64,000 bases of DNA from Mesobacillus sp. S13 (GCF_020422885.1 NZ_CP084622.1:2313001-2377000), one strand, 5' to 3'. Shown: positions 1-9,416, counted from the first letter of the stretch. The notes: generated by a model not told the origin, from the sequence alone. A program made the numbers and translations.

Positions 1-11
1 AATTCTTCTTA

Positions 12-135
12 GGCGTTTTATCCGCACAATATCTTCATTAATGTGACGATAAATTCCTTCCCGGGCGTTTTATCCGCACAATATCCTCTGTAATGTGATG
101 GTAATTTCCTTCTCCAACGTTTTATCTGCACATTA
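12..135. repeat. 52-bp tandem array A (3 units, reaches window edge)
   Basis: Three copies of a unit starting near 14, 66 and 118, an exact 52-bp step. Each has an arm TTTATCCGCACA followed about 13 bases later by an inverted, slightly degenerate arm TGTGACGATAAA. No ORF uses it. The array may continue left of the window. It shares its period and its two-inverted-arm design with the arrays at 13.7, 15.7 and 60.3 kb. Confidence 0.8.
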
Positions 136-400
136 TTTTTTGGTCCTCTTACCGATGAATCATTTTTACTATGACGTATGTAAGTATGCTAAGTGGTAGC
201 ACCCAGTTAGCCATTATATATGAATGATTAGTAGGTAAAAAGGCTAAATAGAATCTTGTCTTATATTGTCTAAATATTCATTCTTTTTACACTATTAAAG
301 TAGTGCTAACTTAAACTATCATTTATTTAGCGTCCCGAAAGGTGTAAAAAGGAGGGGAGATATTAAGAGGGCGACAACTTTTTACGGAAGGGGTACATAA

Positions 401-1534
401 ATGAAATCGTTTAAGAGGTTAATAAAAATGACATCGGCTTTACTGATCCTCATGGTTGCATTCAGCTCGGCAACATATGCAGCACTGCTGCCTGGGGGGC
501 CATCCACTAACGGCAATACGAACATTAACAGCACCCTATCTTACCAGGAAGTTGTCAAGATCCTTGAAGACATTGAGAGATCCAGTAAAGGAAAGGTCGA
601 TGTATTTACACTTGACCAGTATGGAAGATCAGAACAAGGCCGAAGCATTTATGTCGCTAAAGTTGGGACAGGCCCTCAGAAAATTTGGATTCAAGCGCAA
701 ATCCACGGTAACGAGAAACTGGTTACCGAAGCTGCACTCCAGCTTTTAAAGACTTATGCAAAAAGCGGAGAGAAGGATGTTGAGCAGGTTCTGGAAGAGT
801 CGACGCTTTATTTCATCCCAATGTACAATCCGGATGGAGCAGAAATGAACCTTCGCCAAACCAAACTTACGAATAGCGGTAAATTGATTGATCTAAACCG
901 TGATTGGACGTCAGCAGGTTTTGAAGCAGTGGAATCTCGAGTGGTTTATGCCTACTGGGCGGAGGTAAACCCTGATTTTGCCATCGACCTTCACCATCAG
1001 GGGTTCAAACAAGTTTATGGCACGAACGAATCCACGTCTTTCTCGCTTGGAATCTCACTTGCTCCAGATGGTCCAACATTGCCTGGTACCGGCTATAACG
1101 AGATCACCAAGCAAATGATGGCATATGTTTATGATGAGTTAAAAGACTACGGGTACACCCATATTGACCGTTACCAAGTCGGAGTAGATAGAGAAGCAGG
1201 CATTGGATACGATATCGATATTAGGGGCGGTGTTGTTTCAGCGATGATGATGGGGCTGAATTATAATAACCTGAACCCAGAAGGTCATAGCCATCCAGCA
1301 GTATTTTTTGAAACGAAAGGAAATTCTTCTGATGGCAGCCTGGGCCAAAAGTCGAATGGCTACCTGACAAAGCAAAATTACCTGGCATTGAAATCATTGG
1401 TACACGGATATGTGACCGGTGAAGTCGAGAAAGTGAACCCAGATGACTGGTATAACATTCCGTATTATCCTCTGGCTGGCTACTTTACAGATTACAATGG
1501 GGTCGTGCCTGCAGGAGCAAATAGCGGATATTAA
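401..1534 (+). CDS. Secreted M14-family zinc carboxypeptidase
   Basis: Probable extracellular metallocarboxypeptidase that removes C-terminal residues from peptides or wall material. A signal peptide occupies about residues 1-27 (basic start, hydrophobic core, ATYA cleavage region). The M14 zinc site is visible as HGNE (H102, E105) and the DLHHQG histidine near 198. LNRDW supplies the substrate-binding Asn-Arg pair near 166-167, and FFETKGN carries the probable catalytic Glu. The 377-aa length suits a single catalytic domain. GGAAGGGG lies before the ATG. It stands alone and ends at a strong terminator. Substrate specificity cannot be read from the sequence. Confidence 0.9.
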   Translation: MKSFKRLIKMTSALLILMVAFSSATYAALLPGGPSTNGNTNINSTLSYQEVVKILEDIERSSKGKVDVFTLDQYGRSEQGRSIYVAKVGTGPQKIWIQAQIHGNEKLVTEAALQLLKTYAKSGEKDVEQVLEESTLYFIPMYNPDGAEMNLRQTKLTNSGKLIDLNRDWTSAGFEAVESRVVYAYWAEVNPDFAIDLHHQGFKQVYGTNESTSFSLGISLAPDGPTLPGTGYNEITKQMMAYVYDELKDYGYTHIDRYQVGVDREAGIGYDIDIRGGVVSAMMMGLNYNNLNPEGHSHPAVFFETKGNSSDGSLGQKSNGYLTKQNYLALKSLVHGYVTGEVEKVNPDDWYNIPYYPLAGYFTDYNGVVPAGANSGY

Positions 1535-1543
1535 TACATTTTT

Positions 1544-1573
1544 GAGAGTGTCGTTCCTAGACACTCTCTTTTT
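1544..1573 (+). terminator. Rho-independent terminator after the carboxypeptidase
   Basis: A 9-bp perfect stem GAGAGTGTC/GACACTCTC with a 7-base loop is followed by TTTTTG, 10 bases after the stop codon. Confidence 0.85.
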
Positions 1574-1691
1574 GTGGAATATTTTTTGGGATGGAGCAAA
1601 TTGATAGAATGATTCGGTATTTTAAGTAAAAAAACAATTATAATAGAATGACAGAATATTTTTAATAGGAAGTTGTTTAGGAGGAAGTTGA

Positions 1692-2243
1692 ATGGAAACA
1701 ACGTTATTGCCAAAGGTGGTTTTAAGGGAGTTAACTTTACAGGATTCAGAGGATCGATATAAATGGTGTCTTGACAAAGAAGTAACGAAACATCTAAATA
1801 TGCCAGAAAAATATCCTCCCTTCAGCAGGGAAGAGACACAAAACTGGATAAAGCTGTGTATTGCCAAAACAAACGGCTATGAACAAAAAGCAATCATGAC
1901 CGCAGATGGTACGCATATCGGCTGGATTGATCTAAAGAATATAGATAAGTTAAACAAGCATGCAGAATTGGGTATTGCGATAGGCGATAAAAGTTACTGG
2001 GGTAAAGGGTATGGCTTATCCGCGATGAATCAAATGCTATTATGGGGATTTAATGAATTAGAGTTAAATAAGATATGGCTTAGAGTTGAGATTGATAATG
2101 AGAAAGCCATTAAATCTTACAAGAAAATGGGTTACATAGAAGAAGGAATTCTGAGACAAGACAGATTAAGAAACGGTGAATTTGTAGACCGATTAAGAAT
2201 GAGCATTCTTAAGAATGAATTTTACAGCAAAATGGTTATTTAG
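1692..2243 (+). CDS. GNAT N-acetyltransferase, RimJ/RimL-like
   Basis: Acetyl-CoA-dependent N-acetyltransferase of 183 aa. The N-terminal LREL...D..R...W segment and the later ELGIAIGDKSYWGKGYG motif (acetyl-CoA pyrophosphate loop, residues about 95-112) are typical of the Acetyltransf_3/RimL group. So is the IEIDNEKAIKSYKKMGY-like helix near 135-150. An AGGAGG precedes the ATG. Substrates in this group range from protein N-termini to antibiotics and polyamines, so the target is open. It lies alone between two terminators and a short DUF4177 gene. Confidence 0.85.
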   Translation: METTLLPKVVLRELTLQDSEDRYKWCLDKEVTKHLNMPEKYPPFSREETQNWIKLCIAKTNGYEQKAIMTADGTHIGWIDLKNIDKLNKHAELGIAIGDKSYWGKGYGLSAMNQMLLWGFNELELNKIWLRVEIDNEKAIKSYKKMGYIEEGILRQDRLRNGEFVDRLRMSILKNEFYSKMVI

Positions 2244-2310
2244 GAAAAATATTGGAACTGTTTTCATCCCTGAAACGTAGATAACCATAACTGACTTGGA
2301 GGTGTAATGA

Positions 2311-2502
2311 ATGTTCGAATATCAATTTGTAGAAACTTCACTCGGAGGATTTTTCTCTTCCGCAACACACAGGGAAACCATCAGTGAGTATGCAGCTGAG
2401 GGCTGGAGATTGGTACAAGTTTTGCCTTTAGCGTACAATGGCCACGGAAAACCTACTTCATACGAGATTATCTTTGAAAGACCGATTCAGGGTGAGACTT
2501 GA
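2311..2502 (+). CDS. DUF4177-family small protein
   Basis: A 63-aa cytosolic protein with the compact beta-alpha-beta pattern of DUF4177: FEYQFVE at the start, then a helix with AAEGWRLVQV, then a final strand YEIIFERP. A GGAGGTG ribosome site lies 7 bases before the ATG. The family has no agreed function. A terminator follows the gene, so it is probably the last gene of the unit with the upstream GNAT, or monocistronic. Confidence 0.8.
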   Translation: MFEYQFVETSLGGFFSSATHRETISEYAAEGWRLVQVLPLAYNGHGKPTSYEIIFERPIQGET

Positions 2503-2542
2503 AACTAACTTGAGAGACTCACGATAAATCAATACTTGAAAT

Positions 2543-2571
2543 GGCATACGTAATTGACGTATGCCGTTTTT
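2543..2571 (+). terminator. Rho-independent terminator
   Basis: Perfect 9-bp stem GGCATACGT/ACGTATGCC with a 5-base loop, followed by GTTTTTG. Confidence 0.85.
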
Positions 2572-2679
2572 GTAACATGCCGAAAACCAGAAACAATTAC
2601 TGTATGCACTCTTTTATGGAACCAAAGTGATATTCAACCGTAATAATTAGAAAAGGCCTATTACGAAGGGTGTGTGCAA

Positions 2680-2811
2680 ATGGGTTACTTTGAAAGAGTG
2701 AAAAAAATTCAACAGCTTCAATGGGAATTATTTATTGATTATTGGTATTTGCACATTGCTGTAATATTACTGGGATTAGCTGCAGTGGCATTTTGGGTGA
2801 TAAAGAAATAG
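2680..2811 (+). CDS. Small single-pass membrane protein (43 aa)
   Basis: A short ORF beginning MGYFERVKKIQQLQWE, with one hydrophobic segment near residues 23-40 and a terminal KK. The GAAGGG sequence before the ATG is an acceptable ribosome site, and the same spacing and sequence (AAGGGTGTG) recurs before the next gene. No family was recognised. Composition and topology (amphipathic basic N-terminus, one TM helix) support a real small membrane protein. Confidence 0.55.
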   Translation: MGYFERVKKIQQLQWELFIDYWYLHIAVILLGLAAVAFWVIKK

Positions 2812-2877
2812 AAATTTACAGATTAACTTAAACATAATGTGTAATACATGGAGTTATTAAAAGGGTGTGTTTTGTTC

Positions 2878-3087
2878 ATGACTAAAGAGTCAAAAGTAAC
2901 TTTACCCAGCAAAAAGAAAAGGGTGCTCATTTCTTTAATAAGCTGCTTCATTTTATGTATTTGGGGAGTTTTCACTTTATTTGTTGGGAACCATAACACG
3001 CCATTTGTTCCGGCTCTATTAGCGATTGGCGGTTTTATAGGATTGGTCGGTGGGGTCGTAGAACTGAAAAAAATGAATGCTGCTTGA
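2878..3087 (+). CDS. Small two-TM membrane protein
   Basis: A 69-aa protein with a basic N-terminus (TLPSKKKR) and two hydrophobic segments (about residues 15-35 and 42-60), ending ELKKMNAA. An in-frame ATG at 2848 would add ten residues. The ATG at 2878 is preferred because AAGGGTGTG lies 8-10 bases before it. The family is unknown. It sits in a run of small membrane-protein genes. Confidence 0.6.
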   Translation: MTKESKVTLPSKKKRVLISLISCFILCIWGVFTLFVGNHNTPFVPALLAIGGFIGLVGGVVELKKMNAA

Positions 3088-3168
3088 GACGAGAGTGCGT
3101 GGGTCCAGGAAGGATTTCGCACTTTTTTGTTGAATTCCTATATGAAACAAACAGTAGGAGATCATTTT

Positions 3169-3558
3169 ATGGGGATATTTCAGAAAAAACCATTGAAAGA
3201 GCAGTGGAGGGCATTAATAATATTGGTTTTACTTTTTGGTCTGGCAATTTATTACATACTCTTCTTCATACCTAAAAATTCACTTGAGTTATATCAAGCT
3301 CTTTCGTTTGCGAAAGATTTTGAAGAAGCACAAGAGGTGGTGTTGGACGGGTATGAGGGCTATTTTAAAGAAGAAGACTTTGAATTCATTAATAGATTGG
3401 ATACTTCTGCAGAAAGAATAAGCCAATTTACTCTGTTTGAATATGATGAAAAAACCTATTTAATCATGACGACACCTGGTACGGAAAGGTTAAAAGTTCT
3501 CTCAGTTGAAGAATTGCCAGAAGACATTAGGGAATATTTTCTTGCATTAACACCATAA
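3169..3558 (+). CDS. Membrane-anchored protein of unknown function
   Basis: A 129-aa protein with one N-terminal transmembrane helix (about residues 14-34) and an acidic soluble C-terminal domain, presumably outside the cell. The start at 3169 is chosen over 3127 because TAGGAG lies 8 bases upstream. The C-terminal part has the short beta-rich look of small Bacillus hypothetical proteins (EYDEKTYLIMTTPG). No family was recognised. Confidence 0.65.
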   Translation: MGIFQKKPLKEQWRALIILVLLFGLAIYYILFFIPKNSLELYQALSFAKDFEEAQEVVLDGYEGYFKEEDFEFINRLDTSAERISQFTLFEYDEKTYLIMTTPGTERLKVLSVEELPEDIREYFLALTP

Positions 3559-3691
3559 GATTGTCCTTGTAGTCAGTTTGTTTCTCAAGAATAAATCGCT
3601 TTTTTAAAATGTAGGAGAATTTTATTGGAAAATAACAGAATGCAAGAAGAGATGACATACTAGGAATGCTAGTTAGAATAGGAGAAGTTTT

Positions 3692-4555
3692 ATGTTAAAT
3701 AGAGTCATTCGGGAATTCGGTTTGGAACTGCAATCGATCAACGAGGTTGAAGATTCTCATAGTTCAACTGTCTATAGATGTACTTTGTTAAAGGGAGAAA
3801 ATGTTTTCTTGAAAATTCCCTTTACAAAATTAAAGTTTCAGCGGGAGTTAGAAGCTTATGAGATTTTAAAAGGGAGTGTGTCCATTCCTGACCTTTTGGA
3901 TTATTGGCCAGGTGATGATGAGTGCTCTGGAGCTTTTTTATTATCTGAATTAAAAGGAACCCCTTTAACAACTAAGGTTTCGCCAACCATAGCGTTTCAA
4001 GTGGGAGTCCTTCAGGCTGAGATGCATAACATTCATCACCCTGAGGCTAAAGAGTTAAAGGGGATCCAGAATGAATTTGCGAATTGGTCTGATTTTGTTG
4101 AAAAGCAGTTTTACAGTTTCGCTGAGGATGTAAAGGATGTCTTGGATCCTCAATTATACAAACAAGCGATTGAAAAATTCGAGAAAATGAAGCATCAGCT
4201 GCCGGCTCCGGATGAACCAAGTTTTGTACATATGGATTTTCGACCAGCGAATATCATAGTAGGCGATCAAAATGTGGCCGGAATGATTGATTTTGAGAGT
4301 GTCCGATTTGGTTCTACAGAAATTGATTTTACAAAACTATATCGTGATTTCTTACGCTTTGACTCTGCCTTATATAGTTCGTTTAAAGATGGATATAAAT
4401 CCATCAGACCATTAATAGATTTAGACATTGTCCTGCCATTTTATCAATTCACCGATGCGTTCAACAGTATTGGCTGGTGCAAGCGCCGCGGACTGGAGAA
4501 AAATGCTTTGTTCCTGGAAGAAAACTTAGTGAGGTTAAAAGGATTTTTACAGTAA
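3692..4555 (+). CDS. APH-family phosphotransferase
   Basis: A 287-aa protein-kinase-fold small-molecule phosphotransferase (APH/choline kinase superfamily). The catalytic loop is HMDFRPAN (H180, D182, N187) and the metal-binding Asp is in MIDFES (D200). The N-terminal lobe has the expected FLKIP lysine strand near residue 48. AGGAG precedes the ATG. Relatives phosphorylate aminoglycosides, macrolides, homoserine, thiamine or choline, so the substrate is not assignable. A second, distinct APH-fold gene lies 1 kb downstream. Confidence 0.85.
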   Translation: MLNRVIREFGLELQSINEVEDSHSSTVYRCTLLKGENVFLKIPFTKLKFQRELEAYEILKGSVSIPDLLDYWPGDDECSGAFLLSELKGTPLTTKVSPTIAFQVGVLQAEMHNIHHPEAKELKGIQNEFANWSDFVEKQFYSFAEDVKDVLDPQLYKQAIEKFEKMKHQLPAPDEPSFVHMDFRPANIIVGDQNVAGMIDFESVRFGSTEIDFTKLYRDFLRFDSALYSSFKDGYKSIRPLIDLDIVLPFYQFTDAFNSIGWCKRRGLEKNALFLEENLVRLKGFLQ

Positions 4556-4614
4556 TGTTTTGATTGAACGAGCTCGAGCAATGAATGCAGGTCAGTCAAT
4601 CTAGGGGGAAGCGT

Positions 4615-5070
4615 ATGAAGTTTTGGTCAAAGTCGTTGGTATGCTGGTTGGTACTAAGTCTTGTTTTTATTTTCTTAGTTGATCTATTTACAATTAGACC
4701 TCATGTGATATCAGGCAATGGAAATCCAGTTCTATTAATAGTGGGGCCAACACTGATTATTTTTATTTTTTTTGCAAAAAGTTTATGGCAAGGGTTCGGG
4801 CGACTCAGGATAAAATCCAATAGATCGACGATGATCATTATCGGAGCATTTGTCCTCTTTATCACGTTTTGTATTTTAGAGTATCAATTTGCTGTAAATC
4901 TAATAAACGAATTAGGTAGATCATCTAAGGAACCTGAATCAAGAATATACCGTTTTCCCTGGTTAAATCAGTATACTAACACGCTTTTTATTAACGTTTA
5001 CACATTTGGCATACTGGCAGCAGGAATCACTTTTTTAAAAATTATTTTAAATAGAATAAAAAGAAATTAG
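4615..5070 (+). CDS. Four-helix membrane protein, unknown
   Basis: A 151-aa integral membrane protein with about four hydrophobic segments: an N-terminal one, one near 45-62, one near 80-100 and one near 128-148. A longer loop carries LINELGRSSKEPE. The start at 4615 is preferred to 4585 because AGGGGG lies 7 bases before it. It lies between the two phosphotransferase genes. No family was recognised. Confidence 0.65.
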   Translation: MKFWSKSLVCWLVLSLVFIFLVDLFTIRPHVISGNGNPVLLIVGPTLIIFIFFAKSLWQGFGRLRIKSNRSTMIIIGAFVLFITFCILEYQFAVNLINELGRSSKEPESRIYRFPWLNQYTNTLFINVYTFGILAAGITFLKIILNRIKRN

Positions 5071-5120
5071 ATTGTTAGGATTGGAAAGACAAGTTTATTT
5101 CTATAAGGAGAAACGGAGGA

Positions 5121-5618
5121 GTGGGAGTGGAGAAACAAAATTCAGTTGCCAAAGTGCTTCGCATCATAGGTTTCGCAGTAATGATAGGCGGCTTTTTGCT
5201 TGCATCGATTGAGGGTCCGGGAGAATCTACTGGGGGTATGACTTTATCTGCCTTGTTTTCCAGCTTTGTCACAGGGATGCTATTCATAGGCTTCTCTGAA
5301 GTCATTGCCTTGCTGCAAAAAATATACCATCAACTTTCTCAGAGCAGTTCTAGTGATAACGACAAAGTCGAGGTTGAACAGCCACTAGTCCCAAAAGAAT
5401 GGCAACCGTCACCACTAGACCTTGATACTATTCAAGAATTGTACCCAGGGCAAAAAATTAAAATCTCAGCCTCTCCATTTGAAGATTATTGCGTCGTACA
5501 GATTGAAGGGGAAAACCACATCGAAGTGGTAGAGGTAGGAGGATTCAAGCCGAGGAAAATTACTGCTGATTCAGAACCTGTACTTGTGAACAAGATACAA
5601 AATTGGTTCGAAAAATAG
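5121..5618 (+). CDS. Membrane protein with soluble C-terminal domain, unknown
   Basis: A 165-aa protein. Two TM segments (about residues 12-30 and 42-66, glycine-rich) are followed by a low-complexity Ser/Asp linker and a soluble domain (QELYPGQKIKISASPFEDYC...). The start is a GTG. An alternative GTG six bases later (5127) has better spacing from GGAGGA and would shorten the protein by two residues. The next gene starts 15 bases after its stop, so the two are probably cotranscribed. The family is unknown. Confidence 0.65.
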   Translation: MGVEKQNSVAKVLRIIGFAVMIGGFLLASIEGPGESTGGMTLSALFSSFVTGMLFIGFSEVIALLQKIYHQLSQSSSSDNDKVEVEQPLVPKEWQPSPLDLDTIQELYPGQKIKISASPFEDYCVVQIEGENHIEVVEVGGFKPRKITADSEPVLVNKIQNWFEK

Positions 5619-5632
5619 GGAGACTTTTAAGA

Positions 5633-6508
5633 ATGAATCATAAATTTATTAAAAACATACAAAGTGTCTATCCAGAGCTAATCATTCGTCAATTTTATAT
5701 AAATGAAATTGGCCAGAATAATGACGTGATTGTTGTGAACGATTCTTTGGTGTTCAGATTTCCTAAATATGAACAAGGGATTGAACAATTAAGAAGAGAA
5801 ACGGAGATTTTGAAATACATAGAGGATAGAGTATCTCTGCCAATCCCGGCCCCAGTTTATAAGTTCTTTGACGTGTTCGAACCAGGGAAAGTATTCACTG
5901 GCTATCACCTTATTGAAGGCCAACCTTTCTGGAAGGAAAGTTTGCTAGCAATTAAGAGTGATGAGCACATTAGAGGGCTGGCGTCACAACTGGCTTCTAT
6001 TCTAATAGAAATCCATTCTATTTCTGGAGAAACAGCAATCAGAGAGTTACAATTGGATGCTCGTCATCCGCGTGAGGAAATGAGTGATCTATATGAAAGG
6101 ATTAAAGATAAATTATTTCCTTTTATGAGGAAGGAATCCCAAGCGGAAGTAACTGACTCGTTCGAGAATTTCCTAAATGGGAATCTGCTCGCTAATTTTA
6201 AACTCACACTTATCCACGGGGATTTCGGTGCATCCAATATCTTGTGGAACCAAGGGACAAATGAAATTTCCGGGATCATCGATTTTGGCGGTTCTGGTAT
6301 TGGAGACCCAGCGTATGATTTTGCGGGAATACTCTCCAGTTATGGCGAAGATTTTTTTAATAAGTGTATCGATTTGTACCCAAATGGCAGGCAAATAGCT
6401 AAGCGTGTCCATTTTTATAAAAGCACCTTCGCATTACAAGAAGCCCTTCATGGGATCGAAAATGACGATCAACAGGCTTTTGAGAATGGAATCCATATTT
6501 ATAGATAA
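5633..6508 (+). CDS. APH(2'')-like phosphotransferase
   Basis: A 291-aa kinase-fold phosphotransferase. The catalytic loop is HGDFGASN (H195, D197, N202), followed by GIIDFGGSGIGDPAYDFAG, a pattern typical of APH(2'')-type aminoglycoside kinases and relatives. The start at 5633 is chosen over 5603 because AGGGAG lies 10 bases upstream. It forms a likely operon with the preceding membrane-protein gene. A chromosomal kinase of this kind need not confer resistance, and the substrate is unknown. Confidence 0.85.
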   Translation: MNHKFIKNIQSVYPELIIRQFYINEIGQNNDVIVVNDSLVFRFPKYEQGIEQLRRETEILKYIEDRVSLPIPAPVYKFFDVFEPGKVFTGYHLIEGQPFWKESLLAIKSDEHIRGLASQLASILIEIHSISGETAIRELQLDARHPREEMSDLYERIKDKLFPFMRKESQAEVTDSFENFLNGNLLANFKLTLIHGDFGASNILWNQGTNEISGIIDFGGSGIGDPAYDFAGILSSYGEDFFNKCIDLYPNGRQIAKRVHFYKSTFALQEALHGIENDDQQAFENGIHIYR

Positions 6509-6574
6509 TTTTCATTCTAAAAAATATTCTAGTAATACGATTACGTTTTGAATGTAAGAAGGAGGAGGCAAGAA

Positions 6575-7495
6575 ATGATTCAGAGGCTTGGAAATGCACC
6601 GTATTTCTTGCTGGTGGTTGCTGCTTTGTTTTGGGGAGGGAATGCGGTGGCCGGTAAGTTCCTCGCTAGTTCCCTTCCGCCGGTGACCATTTCATTCACT
6701 CGCCTGGGGATAGGGGTGCTGATTATGTCTCCGGTCATCATCAGGCTGTTCAGGCATGAAAGAGCTGCCCTTCGGGAACACTTCAAACTGCTTTTGTTCC
6801 TGGCGGTGACGGGTGTGATTGGCTTCAATCTGCTAATCTACTGGGCTGTCAATTATACGACGGCCATCAATGCAACCTTGTTGAACAGCACGAGTCCATT
6901 GTTTATTTTCCTGCTGTCAGCGCTTTTGATTGGTGAAAAAATGGAGCTGAAGTATTGGATATCCCTGGTGATTTCAATGCTTGGGGTACTGGTTGTCATC
7001 ACGCATGGATCGGTTGAAAGAATGCTAGCTTTGCAGTTTAATATTGGGGATTTGATTATGGTGCTGGCAGTTATCTCATGGGCATTGTATTCCATTTATA
7101 TTAAAAAAATCTCAGGAAAGCTACCCTCGCTGGCAATTTTCGGTTTTACTCTGGCGATCGGGTTTCTATTGATGGTTCCTGCTGTAGCAATCGAGCTGTC
7201 GATCGTCTCGGTAGGAAGTGTCGGTCTTCCGGAATGGACTGCACTATTTTACATCGGGATCTTTCCATCGATTTGTTCTTTTTTATTATGGAATCGTGGG
7301 GTTGCGATGATCGGGCCATCGAAGGCGTCGATTTCGTTGAACCTCATTCCAGTGTTCGGGGCGGTGTTTGCCTTCTTTTTTCTTGGTGAACTCATCTCTA
7401 TACCGCAGATCATTGGTGGATGTCTAGTCTTTGTCGGTGTTTTCATTACTTCTTTTTCAAAGAAGAAAACAGTCCAATTAGCTGAGGAAGCTTAG
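6575..7495 (+). CDS. EamA/DMT-family transporter
   Basis: A 306-aa drug/metabolite transporter with ten predicted TM helices in two EamA repeats, probably an exporter of a small metabolite. FFWGGNAVAGK-like residues in TM1 and the second-repeat ISWALYSIYIKK segment are characteristic. The start at 6575 follows GGAGGAGG, whereas the in-frame ATG at 6548 has no ribosome site. A second EamA gene is at 62.8 kb. Substrate unknown. Confidence 0.88.
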   Translation: MIQRLGNAPYFLLVVAALFWGGNAVAGKFLASSLPPVTISFTRLGIGVLIMSPVIIRLFRHERAALREHFKLLLFLAVTGVIGFNLLIYWAVNYTTAINATLLNSTSPLFIFLLSALLIGEKMELKYWISLVISMLGVLVVITHGSVERMLALQFNIGDLIMVLAVISWALYSIYIKKISGKLPSLAIFGFTLAIGFLLMVPAVAIELSIVSVGSVGLPEWTALFYIGIFPSICSFLLWNRGVAMIGPSKASISLNLIPVFGAVFAFFFLGELISIPQIIGGCLVFVGVFITSFSKKKTVQLAEEA

Positions 7496-7505
7496 AAATT
7501 CACTA

Positions 7506-7544
7506 GAAGAGATTGTCTCAATTGAATGAGGCACTCTCTTTTTT
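7506..7544 (+). terminator. Probable terminator after the EamA gene
   Basis: An imperfect stem AGAGATTGTCTC/GAGGCACTCTCT with an 8-base loop, followed by TTTTTTA. Confidence 0.65.
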
Positions 7545-7623
7545 ATGAGGGAAAAAGGAGATTAATCTGCTGAGGCGAATTTAATAGATATTGGAAAAGT
7601 GTCGAGAAGAAAAAGGAGGCCAT

Positions 7624-8454
7624 ATGGAATCATTAAAGCCTATAAAAAGAAGCCCTATTAGGATCTATTTCGGAAAAAAATATTACCGTTCTAAGAGATA
7701 CTTTGATTGGGTTTTTGGGAATAAGAAATTTTCCATGAAAAAGGAAGATCAACCGCTAAAACATCAGGTATTTGCTCACCAAACCTTACTCCTTCGCGAA
7801 TTGAAGAATGTTGATATGTGGTTGCAGCATAACAAGGTGAAGAATCTCAAAATCGCTACTCAAAAGCTAAATAAAATCATTATCAGGCCTGGGGAAACCT
7901 TCTCATATTGGCGATTACTTGGCAATACAACGAAGCGAAAAGGGTATGTGGATGGAATGGTCCTCCATTATGGAAAGGTCACCACCGGAGTTGGCGGTGG
8001 ACTTTGCCAATTATCCAACTTGATCTATTGGATGACATTACACACTCCATTAACTATCACGGAAAGATATCGCCATAGCTATGATGTATTTCCCGATTCC
8101 AAAAGAAGTCAACCCTTTGGCAGTGGAGCTACATGTGCTTATAATTATCTTGACTTACAAATTAAAAATGAAACGAATACCAGTTATCAATTGATTGTTT
8201 ATTTGAATGACACTCATTTAGTTGGTGAATGGAGATCTGAAACCCCTGCCATCCAATCATATGAGGTATATGAACGGGAGCATGCCATCTCGATGGAGTA
8301 TTGGGGAGGGTATGTCAGGCATAATCGAATTCATCGTAAAGTATTTAACTCTGATAAAATACAAATTGATGATGAGTTTGTAACAGAAAATCATGCAATA
8401 ATGATGTATGAACCTTTGCTGGAACAAGAAACGGTCACGAGTGAAAGTATTTGA
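7624..8454 (+). CDS. VanW-family protein
   Basis: A 276-aa VanW-domain protein. The hallmark GVGGGLCQLSNLIYW segment is near residues 120-135, and the upstream RPGETFSYW motif matches the family. The start at 7624 follows AGGAGG at 8 bases. VanW proteins occur in vancomycin-resistance clusters and in many Bacillus spore or wall contexts, but their biochemical role is not established. No other van gene is nearby, so no resistance should be inferred. No signal peptide is evident. Confidence 0.9.
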   Translation: MESLKPIKRSPIRIYFGKKYYRSKRYFDWVFGNKKFSMKKEDQPLKHQVFAHQTLLLRELKNVDMWLQHNKVKNLKIATQKLNKIIIRPGETFSYWRLLGNTTKRKGYVDGMVLHYGKVTTGVGGGLCQLSNLIYWMTLHTPLTITERYRHSYDVFPDSKRSQPFGSGATCAYNYLDLQIKNETNTSYQLIVYLNDTHLVGEWRSETPAIQSYEVYEREHAISMEYWGGYVRHNRIHRKVFNSDKIQIDDEFVTENHAIMMYEPLLEQETVTSESI

Positions 8455-8540
8455 TGATACATAGAATCTAGCAAATCGATAAGTGTATTGCATGGCTGCT
8501 AAAGGATCAGCAAAATTAATAATGTAGGAGGAATTTACAT

Positions 8541-9416
8541 ATGTACGAAGAAGGTTTTGTGGAGGTTACCGGCGGAAGAGTCTGGTATGAGATTTACAAT
8601 AAGGATGCGAGTGGGACACCTGTGATTATTTTACATGGAGGACCTGGGTCTTCAACTTATTCTTTAAAAGGATTGAAAGCGCTGGGTAAGGATCGGCCTG
8701 TGGTGATGTATGACCAGCTTGGCTGCGGAAAGTCGGATCGTCCTGATGATCTATCCTTATGGAAGATTGACCGGTTCGTTGAAGAACTTGGCCAGGTACG
8801 AGAAGCATTGAAGCTTGACGAAGTACATATACTTGGACATTCTTGGGGTACGACTTTGGCGGCGGCTTATGTGCTGACAAAACCAATTGGAGTGAAAAGT
8901 GTCATTTTTTCAAGTTCATGCTTAAGTGCACCGATGTGGGAAGAGGATCAAAAGCGGAATATCGCCAAGCTGCCAGCTGAGGTGCAGGAAACCATTTTGC
9001 GCTGCGAGGAAAGCGGCGAGACTGATACTGAAGAGTTTAAAGCAGCCATTAAGGAATTTAACAAGCAATTCGTGTTCCGCGGAGAGCCGGATTTGGAATG
9101 GATTAAGGCTGGAGCTGGCATGAAGAACCCTGTTGTGTATGAAACGATGTGGGGGCCGTCCGAATTTACGGTGAAGGGAAACCTTAAGACATTTGATTGT
9201 ACACCGCAGTTGGGAGAAATCGAGTGTCCGACGCTCTATACTTGCGGCCGTTTTGATGAGGCAACACCGGAATCGACTGAGTATTACGCCAAGTTAACTC
9301 CAGGAGCTGTGTTCCATGTATTTGAAAGAAGTGCCCACATGCCATATATGGAAGAGCCGGAAGAGTATTTGCAAGTGATTGGCGGTTTTCTTGAAAAGGT
9401 CGATCGCCAAGTGTGA
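8541..9416 (+). CDS. Proline iminopeptidase-family alpha/beta hydrolase
   Basis: A 291-aa cytosolic serine hydrolase of the S33 family, which releases N-terminal proline or other residues from peptides. Visible elements are the oxyanion motif HGGPGSS (about 33-39), the nucleophile elbow GHSWGT (S101), the acid in RFDEATPES and the catalytic His in SAHMPYMEEP. A good AGGAGG precedes the ATG. The length is normal for the family. It could act as an aminopeptidase or another hydrolase of this fold. Confidence 0.88.
   Translation: MYEEGFVEVTGGRVWYEIYNKDASGTPVIILHGGPGSSTYSLKGLKALGKDRPVVMYDQLGCGKSDRPDDLSLWKIDRFVEELGQVREALKLDEVHILGHSWGTTLAAAYVLTKPIGVKSVIFSSSCLSAPMWEEDQKRNIAKLPAEVQETILRCEESGETDTEEFKAAIKEFNKQFVFRGEPDLEWIKAGAGMKNPVVYETMWGPSEFTVKGNLKTFDCTPQLGEIECPTLYTCGRFDEATPESTEYYAKLTPGAVFHVFERSAHMPYMEEPEEYLQVIGGFLEKVDRQV

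Noticed and set aside
180..400. Possible riboswitch before the carboxypeptidase gene
   Set aside because: The leader has CCCGAAAGG and a few weak inverted repeats but matches no known riboswitch core, including GEMM or cobalamin types.
7624..8454. Vancomycin-resistance locus
   Set aside because: Only VanW is present; no vanH, vanA/B, vanX or vanRS. VanW homologues are common in sensitive bacteria.
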